From positions 2,790,001 to 2,854,000 of the forward strand of contig NC_014158.1 in assembly GCF_000092225.1 (NCBI RefSeq): a stretch of DNA of 64,000 bases, read 5' to 3'. The stretch's first letter is position 1. Each line of letters begins with the position of its first letter. Both the position numbers and the translations under genes were made by a program. The stretch is from Tsukamurella paurometabola DSM 20162 (GTDB taxonomy: Bacteria; Actinomycetota; Actinomycetes; Mycobacteriales; Mycobacteriaceae). Shown in pieces: positions 62,444 through 64,000 of the stretch. The notes below the pieces were generated by a model that was not told where the DNA came from, searched no databases, and saw only the letters and a program-made list of their open reading frames with translations.

Positions 62444-62605
62444 GGTGCCCTCCTTACTGATAGCCCCTCGCGGGGCTGTGACTGAGGTCATAAGCTCTAT
62501 CGCCAGTATTTGACACTTATCCATCAAATGTCAAGCGATCGATGGACATATCTTCAGAATATGTAAAGCCCGAGGCTGGACGGTACACCGAGAGCCGCAT
62601 TTATG

Positions 62606-62630
62606 TTGCGCACAATTGAATTGCGTGCAA
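62606..62630. promoter_or_regulatory. OhrR-type operator
   Basis: TTGCGCACAATT-G-AATTGCGTGCAA is an inverted repeat with 12-base arms matching at 10 positions around a central G. The core ACAATT-N-AATTG resembles the OhrR box recalled from Bacillus subtilis (TACAATT-AAATTGTA). It ends 10 bases before the ohrR GTG, so binding would block ohrR-ohr transcription. Confidence 0.78.
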
Positions 62631-62640
62631 TATTCGAGGG

Positions 62641-63066
62641 GTGGAAATCGAAGAGCTGCTGGACTCACAGGTGTGCTTCGCGCTGTACTCCGCATCCCGG
62701 GTCGCCTCGAACGCGTATCGGGACGGGCTGGCCGCACTGGGACTCACGTACACGCAGTACGTGACGCTGCTGGCGCTCTGGGAGCGCGACGGGATCAGCG
62801 TCTCGGCACTCGGCGAACGGCTCCGGCTCGACAGCGGCACACTCTCCCCTCTGATCCGGCGCCTGGAGGCGATGGACCTGGTGGAACGCCGGCGCGACCA
62901 GGCCGATGAGCGCATGGTCACCGTGCACGTCACCGACAGCGGCCGCGCGCTGCGACCGCGAGTATCAGCGGTGCAACGCGAGGTCCGCGAGAAGTTCAAC
63001 CTCTCCCCCGACGAGGCCGTGCTGCTCCGCGATCTGGCCAAACGCTTCTGCGATGCCCACGAATAG
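62641..63066 (+). CDS. ohrR: organic hydroperoxide-sensing MarR-type repressor
   Basis: A 141-residue OhrR. The peroxide-sensing cysteine is C12 (LDSQVCFALYSASR), in the same position as the reactive Cys15 of B. subtilis OhrR. The winged helix is ISVSALGERLRLDSGTLSPLIRRLE with wing RRRDQADERMVTV. A second Cys (C137) is near the C-terminus, so a one-Cys or two-Cys mechanism is possible. GTG start; an operator overlaps its promoter. Confidence 0.93.
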   Translation: MEIEELLDSQVCFALYSASRVASNAYRDGLAALGLTYTQYVTLLALWERDGISVSALGERLRLDSGTLSPLIRRLEAMDLVERRRDQADERMVTVHVTDSGRALRPRVSAVQREVREKFNLSPDEAVLLRDLAKRFCDAHE

Positions 63067-63099
63067 CCCCACGAGACTCGAAACCTTAGGAGTATCACC

Positions 63100-63525
63100 A
63101 TGATCGACGTCAAGTACACCGCCGAAGCCATCGCCACCGGAGCCGGGCGCGACGGCCACGTCCGCAGCGACGACGGACGGGTCGACCTGGATCTCGCGAT
63201 CCCTGTGGGCATGGGGGGCAGCGGCGAGGGTTCGAACCCCGAGCAGCTCTTCGCCTCCGGCTACGCCGCGTGCTTCCACTCCGCGCTGCAGTTGGTCGCG
63301 CGCACCCGGAAGGTCGCCATCGACGGCTCGAGTGTCGGGGCGCGTGTCGGCATCGGTCCGAACGGCGACGGGGGATTCGGGCTGACCGTCACCCTCGAGG
63401 TCGTGATACCCGAGCTCGACGCCACCACCGCGCAGGAGCTCGCGGACGCGGCCCACCAGGTGTGCCCGTACTCGAACGCCGTCCGCGGCAACGTCGACGT
63501 CACCGTGACCGTCGCCGACGACTAA
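63100..63525 (+). CDS. ohr: organic hydroperoxide resistance protein
   Basis: A 141-residue thiol peroxidase detoxifying organic hydroperoxides through a Cys pair: C58 in GYAACFHSAL and C122 in HQVCPYSNAVRGN. It uses lipoylated proteins as reductant in other species. It follows ohrR by 33 bases with CTTAGGAG upstream. The product is usually dimeric. Confidence 0.96.
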   Translation: MIDVKYTAEAIATGAGRDGHVRSDDGRVDLDLAIPVGMGGSGEGSNPEQLFASGYAACFHSALQLVARTRKVAIDGSSVGARVGIGPNGDGGFGLTVTLEVVIPELDATTAQELADAAHQVCPYSNAVRGNVDVTVTVADD

Positions 63526-63554
63526 CCACCCGATCCGATCAGGAGAAACTTCCC

Positions 63555-64000
63555 ATGCGCGCACTCATGCACGACGAATTCGGCGATCCCGCAACCGTGC
63601 TCACCGTCCGAGAGATCCCCGTACCGGAGCCCCGGTCCGGTCAGGTGCTGATCCGCACCCTGCTCGCCTCGATCCACAACCACGATCTGTGGACCGTGAA
63701 AGGCGACTACGGGTACAAGCCGTCGATGCCGGCCCGCAGCGGTTCCGAGGCGGTCGGCGTCATCGAGAAGCTCGGCGACGGCGTCACGGGCTTGGAGGTG
63801 GGCCAGCGGGTGATGACCGGCGGCGCGTTCGGTACCTGGGCCGAGTACTTCGTCGCGAACGCCGAGACCCTGCTCCCCGTCCCCGACTCGATCCCCGATG
63901 AAATGGCAGCGCAACTGTTCGCGATGCCCTTCAGCGCGGCCTCACTGCTCGAGTACCTCCAGGTGCAACCGGGCAGCTGGATCGTGCAGAACGCCGCCAA
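63555..64000 (+). CDS. MDR-family alcohol dehydrogenase/quinone oxidoreductase, partial
   Basis: The first 148 residues of a medium-chain reductase; the gene continues beyond the window. GroES-like domain (PEPRSGQVLIRTLLASIHNHDLW, GSEAVGVIEKLGDGV, GTWAEYFVA). The canonical catalytic-zinc residues are missing (an N in IHNHD and S in GSEAVG replace the usual Cys/His), so a zinc-free quinone oxidoreductase-type enzyme is likely. AGGAG lies before the ATG, 29 bases after ohr, suggesting cotranscription and peroxide induction. Confidence 0.85.
   Translation, partial: MRALMHDEFGDPATVLTVREIPVPEPRSGQVLIRTLLASIHNHDLWTVKGDYGYKPSMPARSGSEAVGVIEKLGDGVTGLEVGQRVMTGGAFGTWAEYFVANAETLLPVPDSIPDEMAAQLFAMPFSAASLLEYLQVQPGSWIVQNAA

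Overview
The window is chromosomal DNA from a high-GC, mycolic-acid-containing actinomycete (order Mycobacteriales). The evidence is a FAS-II locus of mycobacterial type (mabR, fabD, acpM, kasA), an actinobacterial cytochrome bcc branch (ctaE-qcrC-qcrA-qcrB), a hemophore-like protein, a 19-kDa-antigen-type lipoprotein, and blocks of gene order recalled from Mycobacterium tuberculosis (Rv2190c-Rv2196, Rv2228c-Rv2245, Rv2341-Rv2344c, Rv2357c-Rv2359). The content fits Tsukamurella or a close relative such as Gordonia, but the genus is an inference. Many starts are GTG or TTG, and 1- to 4-base stop/start overlaps (ATGA, GTGA, TGATG) are common.

Layout. 0-2.5 kb: two NlpC/P60 peptidoglycan hydrolases on the minus strand behind a ydaO-type (c-di-AMP) riboswitch, and a small four-cysteine protein. 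2.6-7.7 kb: DEDDh/GIY-YIG nuclease, Lrp-type sensor domain, CitE-like lyase, YbaK-like deacylase, trpD. 7.8-12.2 kb: cytochrome c oxidase subunit III and the bc1-type complex qcrCAB. 12.2-22.9 kb: an accessory island. It starts with an IS30-family element whose best terminal repeats enclose a His-rich mini-gene. It continues with a translationally coupled operon (truncated GH3 amido synthetase, alpha/beta hydrolase, enolase-superfamily enzyme, SDR, FAD dehydrogenase, MFS transporter, FAH-family hydrolase, aroQ fragment) and ends in an IS3-family element. GH3 has lost its 5' end at the IS30 boundary; aroQ and the ABC permease beyond IS3 have both lost their 3' ends.

22.9-35 kb: DrrAB-like ABC transporter remnant, DUF2127 protein, RNase P RNA, phosphatase, zinc-ribbon protein, Nif3-like protein, ptpA, SURF1, cobD, a glyoxalase-like protein, a flavin disulfide reductase, a methyltransferase, tRNA-Val, ahpE and a DUF3052 protein. 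35-42 kb: aceE, then mabR and fabD-acpM-kasA with a palindromic MabR-type operator before fabD and a terminator directly after kasA. 42-52 kb: enzymes and secreted proteins, including a 661-residue exported protein and a repeat-rich lipoprotein, AraC regulator, adenylate cyclase, hemophore-like protein, tRNA-Asn and a CAT-anticodon tRNA. 52-59 kb: dnaG, dgt, a cold-shock protein, lipoprotein, glyS and the zinc-regulator pair smtB-zur. 59-62.5 kb: an alkane hydroxylation operon (alkB, two rubredoxins, rubredoxin reductase, TetR regulator). 62.6-64 kb: ohrR-ohr with its operator, then an MDR oxidoreductase cut by the window edge.

The least conventional part is the 12.2-22.9 kb island. It pairs a GH3 acyl-acid-amido synthetase with an enolase-superfamily member, hydrolases and redox enzymes in one coupled operon that insertion elements appear to have damaged at both ends.
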